From Sulfidibacter corallicola (GTDB lineage Bacteria; Acidobacteriota; Holophagae; Acanthopleuribacterales; Acanthopleuribacteraceae), in contig NZ_CP071793.1 of the NCBI RefSeq assembly GCF_017498545.1, positions 11,526,256-11,590,255 on the forward strand: a DNA stretch of 64,000 nucleotides, read 5' to 3'. The position numbers and the translations under genes are program-made. This document shows, in pieces, positions 47,553-57,063 of the stretch. The notes beneath the pieces were generated by a model that was not told where the DNA came from, did not search any database, and saw only the letters and a list, made by a program, of their open reading frames with translations. The number at the start of each line of letters is the position of its first letter. Position 1 is the stretch's first letter.

Positions 47553-50500
47553 TTGAACGACCCTGAATGGCCAAAGGTGAAAGCGTTACTGGACAGGGTT
47601 CTGAACCTCGATCCCGACGAGCGTGAAGCCATCCTCGACGATCCCGATTTGGCTCCCGAGGTGGTTGCCGAAGTTCGCGCGCTGCTCGACGTGCCCGACG
47701 ACGAGCTGGATCGGTTCGAAGAGCCGATCGCCTCGTTCGCCCAGCGAGCGAGCCTACTCTCCCCGGGCAACGAATTGGGTCCCTACCGCATCGAGCGCGA
47801 GCTGGGGAGCGGTGGCATGGGAACCGTATTTCTGGCAACCCGCAACGACGGCGAGTTCGCCAGGGAGGTGGCGATCAAGGTGTTGCGGCCCAGCCTGGCC
47901 TCCGACGTGGTCGTGCGCCGCTTCCGAAACGAGCGCCAGATCCTGGCGGACCTCGATCATCCGCATATCGCCGCCTTCTACGAGGGCGGGACGACGCCGA
48001 TGGGCCTTCCTTACCTGGTGATGGAGTACATCGAGGGTCTTCCGCTGCACCGTTTCTGCGACGTCAAGCAACTCGAATTGAACGAGGTTCTCAGCCTCTT
48101 CATTGGCATTTGCGAAGCGGTCCATTTCGCCCACAGCCACCTCGTGGTTCACCGCGATATCAAGCCCGGCAATATTCTGGTCACCGCACAAGGCATTCCC
48201 AAACTGCTCGATTTCGGCATCGCCCTGCTTCAAGACCGCGAGGCCGGGCAAACGCTGACCCGCACGGGACAAGGCATGCCCCTGACTCCTGGCTACGCGG
48301 CTCCGGAGCAATACCGCAGGGGTGGCCTGACCACCGCCTGTGACATCTATTCGCTGGGCGTGGTGCTCTACCAGATCCTGACCGGATCGATGCCCGATAC
48401 CGGTTGGTCCGAAACCTCATTCGAAACCTATCACATGCCGGATCGACCCAGTAAAACGCTGGACCACAACCAACAGCACGAGGACCTGGTCAAATCTTGG
48501 GCCCCACGCGACCTGGTCAACGAGCTGGACTACATCGTCCTCAAAGCCCTGCGCGAGCATGCACAGGACCGCTACCCATCGGTTCAACAACTGGCCGAGG
48601 ACCTTCGCCGCACCTTGGAAGGGAAACCGGTCGCCGCCCGCACCAGCACCTTGCTCTACCGCAGCCGTCTCCTGATGCGGCGGCACCGGAAAAGCGTGCT
48701 GACCGCCGCCCTGATGCTCGTATTGGTCGTCGGCTCGGCGGTGGGGCTCGCCATTCAAAACCGCCAGATCCGCATGGCAAGGGATCGCTCCGAAGCGATC
48801 CGAACCTTTATGGAAGGCATTTTTTCCGCCGAACACCGCGACAAAGACGAAGCGGTCATCGATGCCGAGACCCTGCTCGATCGCGCTTCCCTTTCCCTGA
48901 TGCAGCGATCCGACCTGGATCCGACGACCAAGGCCGCCATGTTGGAGAGTGTCGCCAAGGGTTATTTTGGATTGGGGCTCCAGGAGTCGGGCGAAATGGT
49001 GCTGGTGCAGGCCCTTCGCATTACGGTGCGGGCCGACAAGGGGCCCGATGCCTTGGCCCGTTCGATCCGGAGAGCGGCCGAACTCGCGGGTACCACGCCT
49101 CATAGCGTGCAACAGTGGCTCGACAACCTCCCCGATCCGCGGGCTTTGGATGGGTCTCCCGGAGAGGCACCCTCCCTCGAACCCATCTACGATTTAATTG
49201 ATTTGGCGATCGGCCAGTACGCCGATGGTGACGTCGACAAGGCAATCCGCACCCTGCACCGCATCGCCGTCGACCCGGCCACCGCCGACAAGCGCACGCG
49301 CGTCGCCTATCGGGGGGCTTTGCGGCAACTCGCATCCATCTACAAACACCGCGGCGATTTGGATTTCCATGCAGAGACCCTGGAACGCTTATTGGAACTG
49401 GATGGCTTGATTCACAATATGTTGACGCACCAGTCCTTCAAGGATCTATTCAACACTTACAGGCGAATGGGTCGGTTTGCCACCGCCCTGAAAACCATCG
49501 AAACGTGGTTGCCGCGAGTCGAACCGAAAGAGCGCATCGTGATGAAGTTGCAAGGAGTGGTGTTCCTCCTCGATCAGGGTGATCTCGCTGGTGCGGAAGA
49601 CGTCCTTTCGGATTTGGCCGCCTCCGATCCCATGGTTCGGCATCCGCATATCCGACGCGAATTTCTGGCTTTGAAGGGCGAACTCCACCAACGAAGGGGT
49701 GAACACACGCTCGCGATCGAGCAATTCGAGACGTTGCACAAACTTGGCGTGCCGCCGAACAAAACCTGCTATTGTCTGCTTTTTCCCACCTGCTTCAGGG
49801 GAATGTTCGGCATGACGAAGTACCAGCTTCTGGAAAGCTACCTGGCCTCGGGAGACCTGGCATCGGCGAGGCGACTCTATTGGGAAGGCTCGGGTTCGCC
49901 GGATCGCAGTTCGAGAGAAATGATCCGTGGGCTCTATGATTATGGCCGGGAGTTGGCGGAGTTGCAAAGATGGTCGTCGTCCCAAATGCTCTATCACTGC
50001 GCCCTGTTGGCGCACGAACTGGAGGATACGGATGACGACCTCTCCCATGCGATGTATCTGGGTACTTGGGGATTGAGTCTGCGACGGCGACACCAGTTTC
50101 AGGTAGCCATCGATCCACTCTCGCGGTCCCTGGCGATTTTCGACGGATTGTCCGACCGTAGCGCGGTAGTAGAACGCGCCCGGAAAGACGTGAGAATCGG
50201 GTTGGCCTGGGCATGGACCGAAAGGGGTGAATTCGAAGATGCCCATCGGCTCTTGGAGGACATTTTCGATTCGGGAAAACTCACGACCCATCAATTAGTG
50301 GATAGTCAGTACCTATTCAGCCTTTTCGATTTGGAGCGGGGTCGTTATGACCAGGCCGGGTTTATGTTGAGGAATGCGATCAAGTATCAGCAGGAAAGGC
50401 GGGATGCCGGCAAAGCGACGGGTGACAACCTTTGGCGCATGCGTCGGGCCTACGTGGGCATGCTCGAAAAGACGGGCCAGTTCGACAGGGCCCGGACCTT

Positions 50501-50558
50501 CCTTCGGCGGATGGGTGGGTTCCCCGGCCCTCCCAAAGCGGGCCCTTCCAGCCGTTGA
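47553..50558 (+). CDS. transmembrane Ser/Thr protein kinase with C-terminal helical (TPR-like) repeats
   Basis: 1001 residues. An N-terminal segment (PEWPKVKALLDRVLNLDPDERE) typical of acidobacterial kinases is followed by a complete kinase domain: GSGGMG near 86, K109, D202 in HRDIKPGN, D220 in DFG, and APEQ. One membrane helix spans about 380-400 (VLTAALMLVLVVGSAVGLAI). The outer 600 residues are helical hairpins resembling TPRs, for example GQYADGDVDKAIRTLHRIA. TTG 47553 is preferred over GTG 47514 because GGGAGG lies 6 bases upstream. It probably acts with the ECF sigma gene downstream. Confidence 0.9.
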   Translation: MNDPEWPKVKALLDRVLNLDPDEREAILDDPDLAPEVVAEVRALLDVPDDELDRFEEPIASFAQRASLLSPGNELGPYRIERELGSGGMGTVFLATRNDGEFAREVAIKVLRPSLASDVVVRRFRNERQILADLDHPHIAAFYEGGTTPMGLPYLVMEYIEGLPLHRFCDVKQLELNEVLSLFIGICEAVHFAHSHLVVHRDIKPGNILVTAQGIPKLLDFGIALLQDREAGQTLTRTGQGMPLTPGYAAPEQYRRGGLTTACDIYSLGVVLYQILTGSMPDTGWSETSFETYHMPDRPSKTLDHNQQHEDLVKSWAPRDLVNELDYIVLKALREHAQDRYPSVQQLAEDLRRTLEGKPVAARTSTLLYRSRLLMRRHRKSVLTAALMLVLVVGSAVGLAIQNRQIRMARDRSEAIRTFMEGIFSAEHRDKDEAVIDAETLLDRASLSLMQRSDLDPTTKAAMLESVAKGYFGLGLQESGEMVLVQALRITVRADKGPDALARSIRRAAELAGTTPHSVQQWLDNLPDPRALDGSPGEAPSLEPIYDLIDLAIGQYADGDVDKAIRTLHRIAVDPATADKRTRVAYRGALRQLASIYKHRGDLDFHAETLERLLELDGLIHNMLTHQSFKDLFNTYRRMGRFATALKTIETWLPRVEPKERIVMKLQGVVFLLDQGDLAGAEDVLSDLAASDPMVRHPHIRREFLALKGELHQRRGEHTLAIEQFETLHKLGVPPNKTCYCLLFPTCFRGMFGMTKYQLLESYLASGDLASARRLYWEGSGSPDRSSREMIRGLYDYGRELAELQRWSSSQMLYHCALLAHELEDTDDDLSHAMYLGTWGLSLRRRHQFQVAIDPLSRSLAIFDGLSDRSAVVERARKDVRIGLAWAWTERGEFEDAHRLLEDIFDSGKLTTHQLVDSQYLFSLFDLERGRYDQAGFMLRNAIKYQQERRDAGKATGDNLWRMRRAYVGMLEKTGQFDRARTFLRRMGGFPGPPKAGPSSR

Positions 50559-50708
50559 CGCACTTGACGATCCATTTCCATCTCACAAGGAAACCGAGTT
50601 TGGAACAATGATGCGCCCGCCCTTCCGGCAACACACTACAATAGGAGAAGGACCGTGATTCCTGGCAGGGCGCCGTTTTGGCCCAGATTGCCGCGAGAGG
50701 TGAAAGGC

Positions 50709-51302
50709 ATGACCCACGAACAACCCGGTGACGAAGCCATTACGCGGCTGTTGGCGGCTTGGCGGGATGGGGACCGCGACGCCTTTTCCCGTGCCATGCC
50801 CCACCTTTTCGACCACCTTCACCGCATGGCCCAGCGCCTGTTTCTGGCCGAGAAGAAGGACCACACGCTGCAGCCCACGGCGCTGATCAACGAGGCCTAC
50901 CTTCGCCTTCAGGCCACTCGCGACATGACCTTTCAAAACCGGACCCACTTCGTCCAATTTGCGGGACAAATCATGCGCCGGATCCTGATCGACCACGCGC
51001 GCGCCAAGCTCACCGACAAGCGGGGCAAGGGGGAGACGCCCGTCCCCATCGAAGCGGCGCCCCCGGTTCCGGAGATCACCCGCCTCGACCCTGCCACCTG
51101 CTTGGCGATCGAGCAGGCCCTGGCCCAGCTCGAGGACGTCGATCCGAACCAGGTCCGCCTCATCGAAATGCGTTTTTTCCTGGGGATGAACCTGGACGAG
51201 ATCGCGGAGATGCGCGGCGTTTCCAAATCGACACTGAGCCGCGAGTGGCAGATCGCGCGCCGTTGGCTGGCGCGCCATCTCGCTTCTTCCGAGGGTACCT
51301 GA
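50709..51302 (+). CDS. ECF-type sigma factor (Sig-70_X6-like group)
   Basis: 197 residues. Region 2 contains LQPTALINEAYLRLQ and FQNRTHFVQFAGQIMRRILIDHARAK, diagnostic of the group. Region 4 is IEMRFFLGMNLDEIAEMRGVSKSTLSREWQIARRWL. It starts 150 bases after the kinase stop in the same direction; such sigma factor/kinase pairs are frequent in Acidobacteria and Planctomycetes. ATG 50709 matches the family's start; the upstream GTG 50655 is an alternative. Confidence 0.9.
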   Translation: MTHEQPGDEAITRLLAAWRDGDRDAFSRAMPHLFDHLHRMAQRLFLAEKKDHTLQPTALINEAYLRLQATRDMTFQNRTHFVQFAGQIMRRILIDHARAKLTDKRGKGETPVPIEAAPPVPEITRLDPATCLAIEQALAQLEDVDPNQVRLIEMRFFLGMNLDEIAEMRGVSKSTLSREWQIARRWLARHLASSEGT

Positions 51303-51384
51303 GCCAAGGGCTTACGAGCACGGGTACGAGCACGGGACAGTCACGATTCGCCTTTGACCCATGCCAAATCGGGGTGCCCAATCC

Positions 51385-51448
51385 GGGACACCCACGAGAT
51401 CCGCGATCGAAGCACCCACCATTCGCCTGCGAGGATGATGGGTGTCCT
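51385..51448. repeat. GGGACACCC-family inverted repeat between sigma factor and hxlR-type gene
   Basis: GGGACACCCACGAGATCCGC on the left and GATGATGGGTGTCCT on the right. The right arm touches the stop codon of the minus-strand gene. It lies between convergent genes, so it may serve as a bidirectional terminator. Confidence 0.75.
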
Positions 51449-52116
51449 CATTCCTCGAGCGCGATGCCGGTCCCTTCGGAGATGCCGAAGGCCTGGAACA
51501 CCTTGGCCCGCAGCTCGGGTGAACCTTCGAGGCGGAGGCCCTGCGCTTCCAGCCGTTCGAGTGGGACGCCCCGATGGAAGAGTGCCGCCACCGACGGCAG
51601 AGTCCCCACGAGAACGAGGTCGGGTTCCCAATAAGTGCCGGACCGCACGGTCAGGTCCCCATCTTTGGCGTGTACCTGGTGCAGGCTGTCTTCGGCTCGG
51701 ATCTCCAGGGTCCAGGCGCCGACGGTTCCGGTGAAACGGCGGTGCAGGGCGACCAGTGCCCAGCCCACGTCGGTACGGTCCTCGGGGCCCGGCGCATCCA
51801 TCAGGGGCCAACCCCAGCGGCCCAGAGCCATCAAGACGTCTTTCAGTTCGGCGCCGCGCGGCGTGAGTTCGTAGACCATGCTGCCCGCGGGCGGCGGCAG
51901 GCGGGTTCTTCGAATCAGGCCGGAGGCCGCCATGTCCTTCAAACGCTTGGCGAGGAGATTCGTCGTAATGCCAGGCAAACCGGTCATCAGGTCTTTGAAC
52001 CGACGCGGACCGAGAAAAAGGTCGCGCACGATCAATAGCGTCCAACGCTCCCCCACCACATCCAGGGCCCGCGCGATGCCGCAAAACTGAGCATAGGTCC
52101 TTTTGTTGGCAGGCAT
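51448..52116 (-). CDS. HxlR-family transcriptional regulator with extra C-terminal domain
   Basis: 222 residues. The winged HTH spans about 8-100 (CGIARALDVVGERWTLLIVRDL, GPRRFKDLMTGLPGITTNLLAKRLKDMAASGLI). The C-terminal half, about 110-222, resembles the SCP2-like/sterol-carrier fold found in some HxlR proteins (VHAKDGDLTVRSGTYWEPDLVLVG). The Cys in YAQFCGIA matches the redox-sensing Cys of this family. ATG 52116 follows GAGGTG; GTG 52122 is an alternative. It is divergent from the membrane gene at 52278, its likely target. Confidence 0.88.
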   Translation of the reverse strand: MPANKRTYAQFCGIARALDVVGERWTLLIVRDLFLGPRRFKDLMTGLPGITTNLLAKRLKDMAASGLIRRTRLPPPAGSMVYELTPRGAELKDVLMALGRWGWPLMDAPGPEDRTDVGWALVALHRRFTGTVGAWTLEIRAEDSLHQVHAKDGDLTVRSGTYWEPDLVLVGTLPSVAALFHRGVPLERLEAQGLRLEGSPELRAKVFQAFGISEGTGIALEE

Positions 52117-52243
52117 CGCCACCTCACTTTAAAAATGAATACCGTGCGCTCTCCATTAAAACACCAAACGGGCATCGAGCGTCCAGGCCGTTCAGAACCG
52201 CACCCGTTGACGAGCAATGGACATTTTACTTTATTTTTTAATA

Positions 52244-52255
52244 GTAACTAGTCAC
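52244..52255. promoter_or_regulatory. near-palindrome between the divergent hxlR-type and membrane-protein genes
   Basis: GTAACTAGTCAC is a 12-base palindrome with one mismatched pair, in an AT-rich tract 22 bases upstream of the membrane-protein start. The position suits HxlR binding. Confidence 0.4.
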
Positions 52256-52277
52256 AATTAATAAACAGGAGGATGTT

Positions 52278-52982
52278 ATGGCCGATCACGCGAGCGAGCT
52301 CTTTTTGGGAACCACCGTTTTGTTTGTCTCGATTGTCGCCGTTGTCGCGATTCTGTTCGTCCTGGCGTTCGGAAGTCACCAGACTCGGCCCTGGTGGCGC
52401 CGTCCCCAGACCTGGGCTCTGTGCCTTTGGCTTTTGGCCGGCGGCGCATTGGGAGCCAGTGGTCTGGTCGGCCGCTTCGAGACGGGTCTGCCCTCGTTGC
52501 CCCTGGTTCTCGCGGGCAGTTCACTGGCGACCGCCTGCTTGGTGTTCTCTCCGTGGGGCGCCAGATTGCTGCATCTGGTCCCTTGGGTCGTGGGCCTTCA
52601 GGCCTTTCGGGTTCCCGTGGAAATCGTGCTCTATCTCCTCCACCTGGATGGCCGGATTCCGGTTCAAATGACCTTCGAGGGTTACAACTTCGACGTCCTC
52701 AGTGGCCTGTTCGCACTGGGGTTGTTCCTGAAGTATCGCACCGGACCGATGCCCAAGGCCGCGCTCTGGCTCTGGAACCTGGTCGGGTTGGCGCTGCTGG
52801 TCAATATCGTCACGATCGCGGTGCTTTCGGCGCCGCTGCCGATCCGCATGTTTCACAACGAACCGGCCAATACCCTGGTCGCCTTCTTCCCCTATATCTG
52901 GTTACCGACTTTCCTGGTTCAGGCCGCCTTCGGGGGCCACCTGTTGGTGTTCCGCTATTTGTTGGGTCGCCACCCGTCGTGA
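52278..52982 (+). CDS. seven-helix membrane protein of unknown function
   Basis: 234 residues, nearly all hydrophobic, with about seven predicted helices (for example LGTTVLFVSIVAVVAILFVLAF and LLVNIVTIAVLSAPLP). The segment MFHNEPANTLVAFFPYIWLPTFLVQAAFGGHLLVF near the C-terminus recurs in uncharacterised Bacteroidetes and Acidobacteria proteins, as far as I recall. ATG 52278 follows AGGAGGATGTT. No known transporter motif is present. It is probably controlled by the divergent HxlR regulator. Confidence 0.8.
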   Translation: MADHASELFLGTTVLFVSIVAVVAILFVLAFGSHQTRPWWRRPQTWALCLWLLAGGALGASGLVGRFETGLPSLPLVLAGSSLATACLVFSPWGARLLHLVPWVVGLQAFRVPVEIVLYLLHLDGRIPVQMTFEGYNFDVLSGLFALGLFLKYRTGPMPKAALWLWNLVGLALLVNIVTIAVLSAPLPIRMFHNEPANTLVAFFPYIWLPTFLVQAAFGGHLLVFRYLLGRHPS

Positions 52983-53380
52983 AGGTTTCATGCCCGATCC
53001 CCCATTGAACCCGCGACCACCATTCGAAATAAAACTTTTTTAAAACATGACACTTACATAGAAATCCAATTGCACATCGGGTCACTTCCGGCTCCCGAGC
53101 GGCGACTGGGAAAAATCCTTGCCTTTCGAATCCCACCCCCGTATTCTGGTTGACGGAGACTGTTTGTCACCGTCACATACAGAGGAAGGTTGGCGTCGAT
53201 CGCCCCTTGTGGTGTCCATCTTTAGGGAAGAAAATCGGGACGCCACATGGCTTCTTGCAGGCCACTGATTTTCCAGCGCGCTGCATACCCTAAAAATTCC
53301 ACCGGACAGTGGTCGGGTATGTGTCGCAGTGCCTTCCACCGCGTTTGTTGCCCGACCCCTGTCGGACCAGGGGTATTCGG
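52983..53380. other. intergenic stretch with promoter of the PLP operon, otherwise empty
   Basis: I see no ORF with a family signature, no repeat core and no clear stem-loop in these 398 bases. Confidence 0.4.
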
Positions 53381-54505
53381 ATGCACTTAGAGACCTTTCA
53401 ACTGGAACGACGTCAATCACTTTGGGAAAACCGCGTCGCCTACAACCTGACGGAAACGGGCATTCATCCCTTCCGATTGAGAGAACTCCTGAACGAATCG
53501 GAATGTGCGGAGCTGCTCGACCTTCATCAGGGCTATGGCCAAACCAACGGCTCCATTCCCCTGCGGGAGTCCATCAGTCGTCTGTACCCGGACTGCCATC
53601 GAGACCGGGTGCTGGTGACCAACGGGTCCATCGAAGCCAATTTCGTGGCGATCTGGAGCTTGCTGGAGCCAGGCGACGAGCTGGTGTTGATGCTGCCCAA
53701 CTACATGCAGATCTGGGGCTTGGCTCGGTCGCTCGGCGTCGAAGTGAAACCCTTCTACCTGAAGGAATCACTGGGTTGGCAACCGGACCTGGACGAGCTG
53801 GCCCGCATGATCACACCGAAAACGAAGATGATCGCGGTCTGCAACCCCAACAACCCCACGGGTTCGGTGCTCAGCCAGGAAGCACGGGAGAGGCTCGTGA
53901 CCCTGGCCGACTCGGTGGGCGCCTGGCTGTACGCGGACGAAATCTATCGCGGCGCGGAGCTCGAGGGACCCGAAACACCGTCCATTTTCGGCACCTACGA
54001 GAAGGCCATGGTGTGCGGTGGCCTTTCGAAGGCCTATGCCTTGCCGGGGCTGCGCATCGGTTGGCTGGTGGGACCACAGCCTCAGATCGAGGCCGCCTGG
54101 GCCTGCCGCGACTACACCACCATCGCCACCACTGCGGTGAGCAACTATGTGGCGAATCTCGCCTTGGAACCCGCACGCCGTGACCGGATCCTGACCCGCA
54201 ATCGCCGGATGCTGGTAGAGAACCTGGACCACCTGCAGCGCTGGGCGGAGGCCCAAAACGGCCTGTTCCGGTTCCGGCCACCCAGCGCCGGCGGCATGGC
54301 GTTTCTCCATTACGACCTCGCCATCAACTCGACGGACCTAGTGGAACGGGTCAAGCGAGAGACCAGCACCCTGATCGTGGCCGGCGATTGTTTCGGCATG
54401 GACCACTGGGTGAGGATCGGGATCGGCTCCGAACCGGATTACCTGCTCGAAGGTTTGGACCGCTTCGAACGGGTTCTGGCCTCCCTGAAAGAGGAGGTCC
54501 CCTGA
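53381..54505 (+). CDS. PLP-dependent fold-type I aminotransferase-like enzyme
   Basis: 374 residues. PLP-site motifs are VTNGSIEANFVAIW, NPNNPTG, YADEIYRG and the Schiff-base Lys K217 in GGLSKAYALPGLRIGW. The opening MHLETFQLERRQSLWENRVAYNLTETG resembles, from memory, arginine cyclodehydratases of the capreomycidine-synthase/GntC type more than ordinary transaminases. ATG 53381 has AGGGG at 8 bases. Its stop overlaps the next start (TGATG). The reaction is not assignable from sequence alone. Confidence 0.82.
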   Translation: MHLETFQLERRQSLWENRVAYNLTETGIHPFRLRELLNESECAELLDLHQGYGQTNGSIPLRESISRLYPDCHRDRVLVTNGSIEANFVAIWSLLEPGDELVLMLPNYMQIWGLARSLGVEVKPFYLKESLGWQPDLDELARMITPKTKMIAVCNPNNPTGSVLSQEARERLVTLADSVGAWLYADEIYRGAELEGPETPSIFGTYEKAMVCGGLSKAYALPGLRIGWLVGPQPQIEAAWACRDYTTIATTAVSNYVANLALEPARRDRILTRNRRMLVENLDHLQRWAEAQNGLFRFRPPSAGGMAFLHYDLAINSTDLVERVKRETSTLIVAGDCFGMDHWVRIGIGSEPDYLLEGLDRFERVLASLKEEVP

Positions 54506-55473
54506 TGCACGTCTACCAACGGGACCAGATCGAGGCGGCCTTGTCGGGAGCCGATGTCGTTGCCGCAATCGAGGCCGGCTTCCGCGCCATGTCGCGTGGC
54601 GAAGCCGTCATACCACCGGTGGGCGAAATGGTGTTCGATCGTCCACCGGGCGAAGTCCACATCAAGTATGGCTACCTGCGTGGGGACGACTTCTACCTGG
54701 TGAAGGTCGCCTCGGGTTTTTATGAAAACCCACAGCGGGGCTTGCCCTCGAGTTCGGGTCTGATGCTGCTGTTTCGGCGCGAAACCGGTCAGTTGGCGGC
54801 GGTGCTGAACGACGAGGGATTCCTGACCGACCTACGAACCGCAGCGGCCGGCGCGGTCGCGGCCAAACTGCTGGCTCCCAAGCGAGTGGATCGCATTGGC
54901 GTGCTCGGCACGGGAACCCAGGCCCGCTTGCAATTGCGAATGCTGGCGGAAGTGACGACCTGCCGCGAGGTGCTGGTGTGGGGTCGCGATCCGGCCAAGG
55001 CGGCCGCCTATCGGCACGACCTGGAGCCGATGGGCTTTCGGGTCGAGATCGCGGATACGACCGCGGAAGTCGCGACCCAATCCGATCTGATCGTCACCAC
55101 CACCCCCTCCCACGCACCCCTGATCTATGCGGATCAGCTCAAGCCCGGCACCCACATCACCGCCGTCGGCGCGGATACGCCCGGAAAACGGGAACTCGCC
55201 CCCGAAGTCCTGGCCCGGGCCGACCTCGTCGCAGGAGATCGCCTTTCCCAGTGCATCACGCGTGGCGAGATCGCCCACGGTTTGCGAACCGGTTGCGTGT
55301 GCCTGGATGATTGTGTCGAACTGGGCGATCTGCTGTTGGGATCCCAACCGGGACGACCCTCGCCTCGAGCGATTACGGTGGCAGATTTGACCGGCGTCGC
55401 CGTTCAGGACATCCAAATCGCGAAGCTCGCCTACCGAAGGTTGCGCGAACGCGAAGGGGTGCGTCATGACTGA
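54505..55473 (+). CDS. ornithine cyclodeaminase / mu-crystallin family enzyme
   Basis: 322 residues. NAD-binding Rossmann motif GVLGTGTQARLQLRML; substrate-site Lys in VHIKYGYL; FLTDLRTAAAGAVAAKLLA and GADTPGKRELAPEVL are family hallmarks. Members cyclise ornithine, reduce imines, or act in ectoine degradation (EutC) and siderophore precursor synthesis. It follows GAGGAGG and overlaps its neighbours on both sides, so the three genes form one translational unit. Confidence 0.88.
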   Translation: MHVYQRDQIEAALSGADVVAAIEAGFRAMSRGEAVIPPVGEMVFDRPPGEVHIKYGYLRGDDFYLVKVASGFYENPQRGLPSSSGLMLLFRRETGQLAAVLNDEGFLTDLRTAAAGAVAAKLLAPKRVDRIGVLGTGTQARLQLRMLAEVTTCREVLVWGRDPAKAAAYRHDLEPMGFRVEIADTTAEVATQSDLIVTTTPSHAPLIYADQLKPGTHITAVGADTPGKRELAPEVLARADLVAGDRLSQCITRGEIAHGLRTGCVCLDDCVELGDLLLGSQPGRPSPRAITVADLTGVAVQDIQIAKLAYRRLREREGVRHD

Positions 55474-56452
55474 GACCCGCTTGGACCTGGTGGGGGACAT
55501 CCTCGCCGCCGAACGTCGCATCGGCCCCCATATTCGCGAAACGGCGCTGGAATACGCACCGTTTCTGAGCCGAACGACGGGCGCCGAGATTTACCTCAAG
55601 CTCGAGAATCAACAGGTCAGCGGTTCCTTCAAATACCGGGGGGTGGCCAATTTCCTGCTCTCTCTGCGCGAGAAGGATCGGCGCCGCGGAGTGGTCTGTG
55701 CCTCCACGGGAAACCACGGTGCCGCCCTGGCCCGCTTTCTGGAAACTTTCGGCGAGCGGGGTACGGTTTTTCTACCGCAGAACACGGAACCCTCCAAGGT
55801 CGACGAACTCCGCGAACAGGGCATGGACCTGCATATCGGTGGCGACAACGTGACCGAGGCCGAATCCGAGGCCCGACAATACGCACGCCGTCATCATCGG
55901 ACCTACGTCCCGCCCTATAACGACCCCCGGATCATTGCCGGCCAGGGAACCATCGGGCCGGAACTGGAGCGGCAGGCAGGCACCTTCGATGTCGTGCTGG
56001 CACCGGTTGGCGGCGGCGGCCTGATTTCGGGTTTGGCGGCGTACCTCAAGCCACACCACAACTTGTCAGTCATCGGATGCCAGCCCAAGCACTCCGCCGC
56101 CATGGCGGCCTCCATCGAAGCCGGCAGGCTCGTGGACGTCGACCACGAACCGACCCTTTCCGATGGAACCGCGGGCGGTATCGAATCGGGATCCGTGACC
56201 TTCGATCTGTGCCGCAGGTACGTGGACGACTTCATTTTGGTCAGTGAGACCGAGATCGGGCGCGCGATGTTCCTGCTCTTGAAGCACCATCAGTTGCTGG
56301 TCGAAGGCGCGGCCGCGCTGTCGGTAGCGGCACTCCTCCAACAGAAGTCGCGCTTCTTCGGGCAAAAACTGATCTTGATCGTCAGCGGAAAGCGAATCGG
56401 CTTGACGACCCTGGATTCGGTTCTCCAAATCCCCGGCCCGACCTGTGCCTGA
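55466..56452 (+). CDS. threonine/serine dehydratase-like PLP enzyme (fold type II)
   Basis: 328 residues. Schiff-base Lys in SGSFKYRGV, STGNHGAALA substrate loop, GGGGLISG phosphate loop, and TAGGIESGSVTF. No ACT regulatory domain follows, so the length matches catabolic dehydratases and hydroxyectoine EutB rather than biosynthetic IlvA. It overlaps the cyclodeaminase gene by 8 bases. A pairing of EutB-like and EutC-like enzymes is known from ectoine use, but other ectoine genes are missing here. Confidence 0.87.
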   Translation: MTETRLDLVGDILAAERRIGPHIRETALEYAPFLSRTTGAEIYLKLENQQVSGSFKYRGVANFLLSLREKDRRRGVVCASTGNHGAALARFLETFGERGTVFLPQNTEPSKVDELREQGMDLHIGGDNVTEAESEARQYARRHHRTYVPPYNDPRIIAGQGTIGPELERQAGTFDVVLAPVGGGGLISGLAAYLKPHHNLSVIGCQPKHSAAMAASIEAGRLVDVDHEPTLSDGTAGGIESGSVTFDLCRRYVDDFILVSETEIGRAMFLLLKHHQLLVEGAAALSVAALLQQKSRFFGQKLILIVSGKRIGLTTLDSVLQIPGPTCA

Positions 56453-56594
56453 CCCAAGGAACCCGGAGCCAGGTTCGGAATCGAGCGCCGTGGTGAAAAA
56501 AGGCTCTTTCCCATTTCCTGGCTCCCCTTCCTTCCGGAATCCCACATTCCATGACGAGACGGCGAGCGGCCGGCCGCCCGAACACGGCAGCCGG

Positions 56595-56993
56595 TCAGGA
56601 CTCGGTATCGTGCACCAACATCCATTGAATTTGGTAACGATCGCACAACATGCCGAAATTGCCTTCCAGCGGCATGATCACATTGCCGCCTTCGACCAGC
56701 TTCTCGAACGCCGAAACCTGTCGCTCTTTTTCCGCGAAGGTCACGAACAGGGCGAAGTTCGTGCCGTGGACCAATTCCTGGTTCGGCATATTGTCGGAAG
56801 CGCGAAAACGGACCTCACCTACGCGGAACTCGGAATGAAACACGCGATGACTCCAAGCATTGTCCACCTTCAGCGGAGATTCGCCAACGGTCTGCAAAAA
56901 GGCAATTTCTCCGCCCAAGCAGTCACAATAGAAGGTCAGGGCCTCCTTGCAGGTTCCCGGAAAAATCAAATAGGGCATCAACTGGTTCGCCAT
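56595..56993 (-). CDS. VOC-superfamily (PhnB-like) protein
   Basis: 132 residues of the glyoxalase/bleomycin-resistance fold, PhnB/'3-demethylubiquinone methyltransferase-like' group: YLIFPGTCKEALTFYCDCLGG, VMPLEGNFGMLCDRYQIQWML (read NVIMPLEGNFGMLCDRYQIQ). ATG 56993 follows GAGAGG. It lies 70 bases downstream of the AraC gene in the same direction and is probably co-transcribed. The function is unknown. Confidence 0.88.
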   Translation of the reverse strand: MANQLMPYLIFPGTCKEALTFYCDCLGGEIAFLQTVGESPLKVDNAWSHRVFHSEFRVGEVRFRASDNMPNQELVHGTNFALFVTFAEKERQVSAFEKLVEGGNVIMPLEGNFGMLCDRYQIQWMLVHDTES

Positions 56994-57063
56994 TCCATAC
57001 CTCTCGATTCAGGATGATCTGGATGCGCCGAAACGCCGCATCGACATCCAGCCTACCCGTCCG

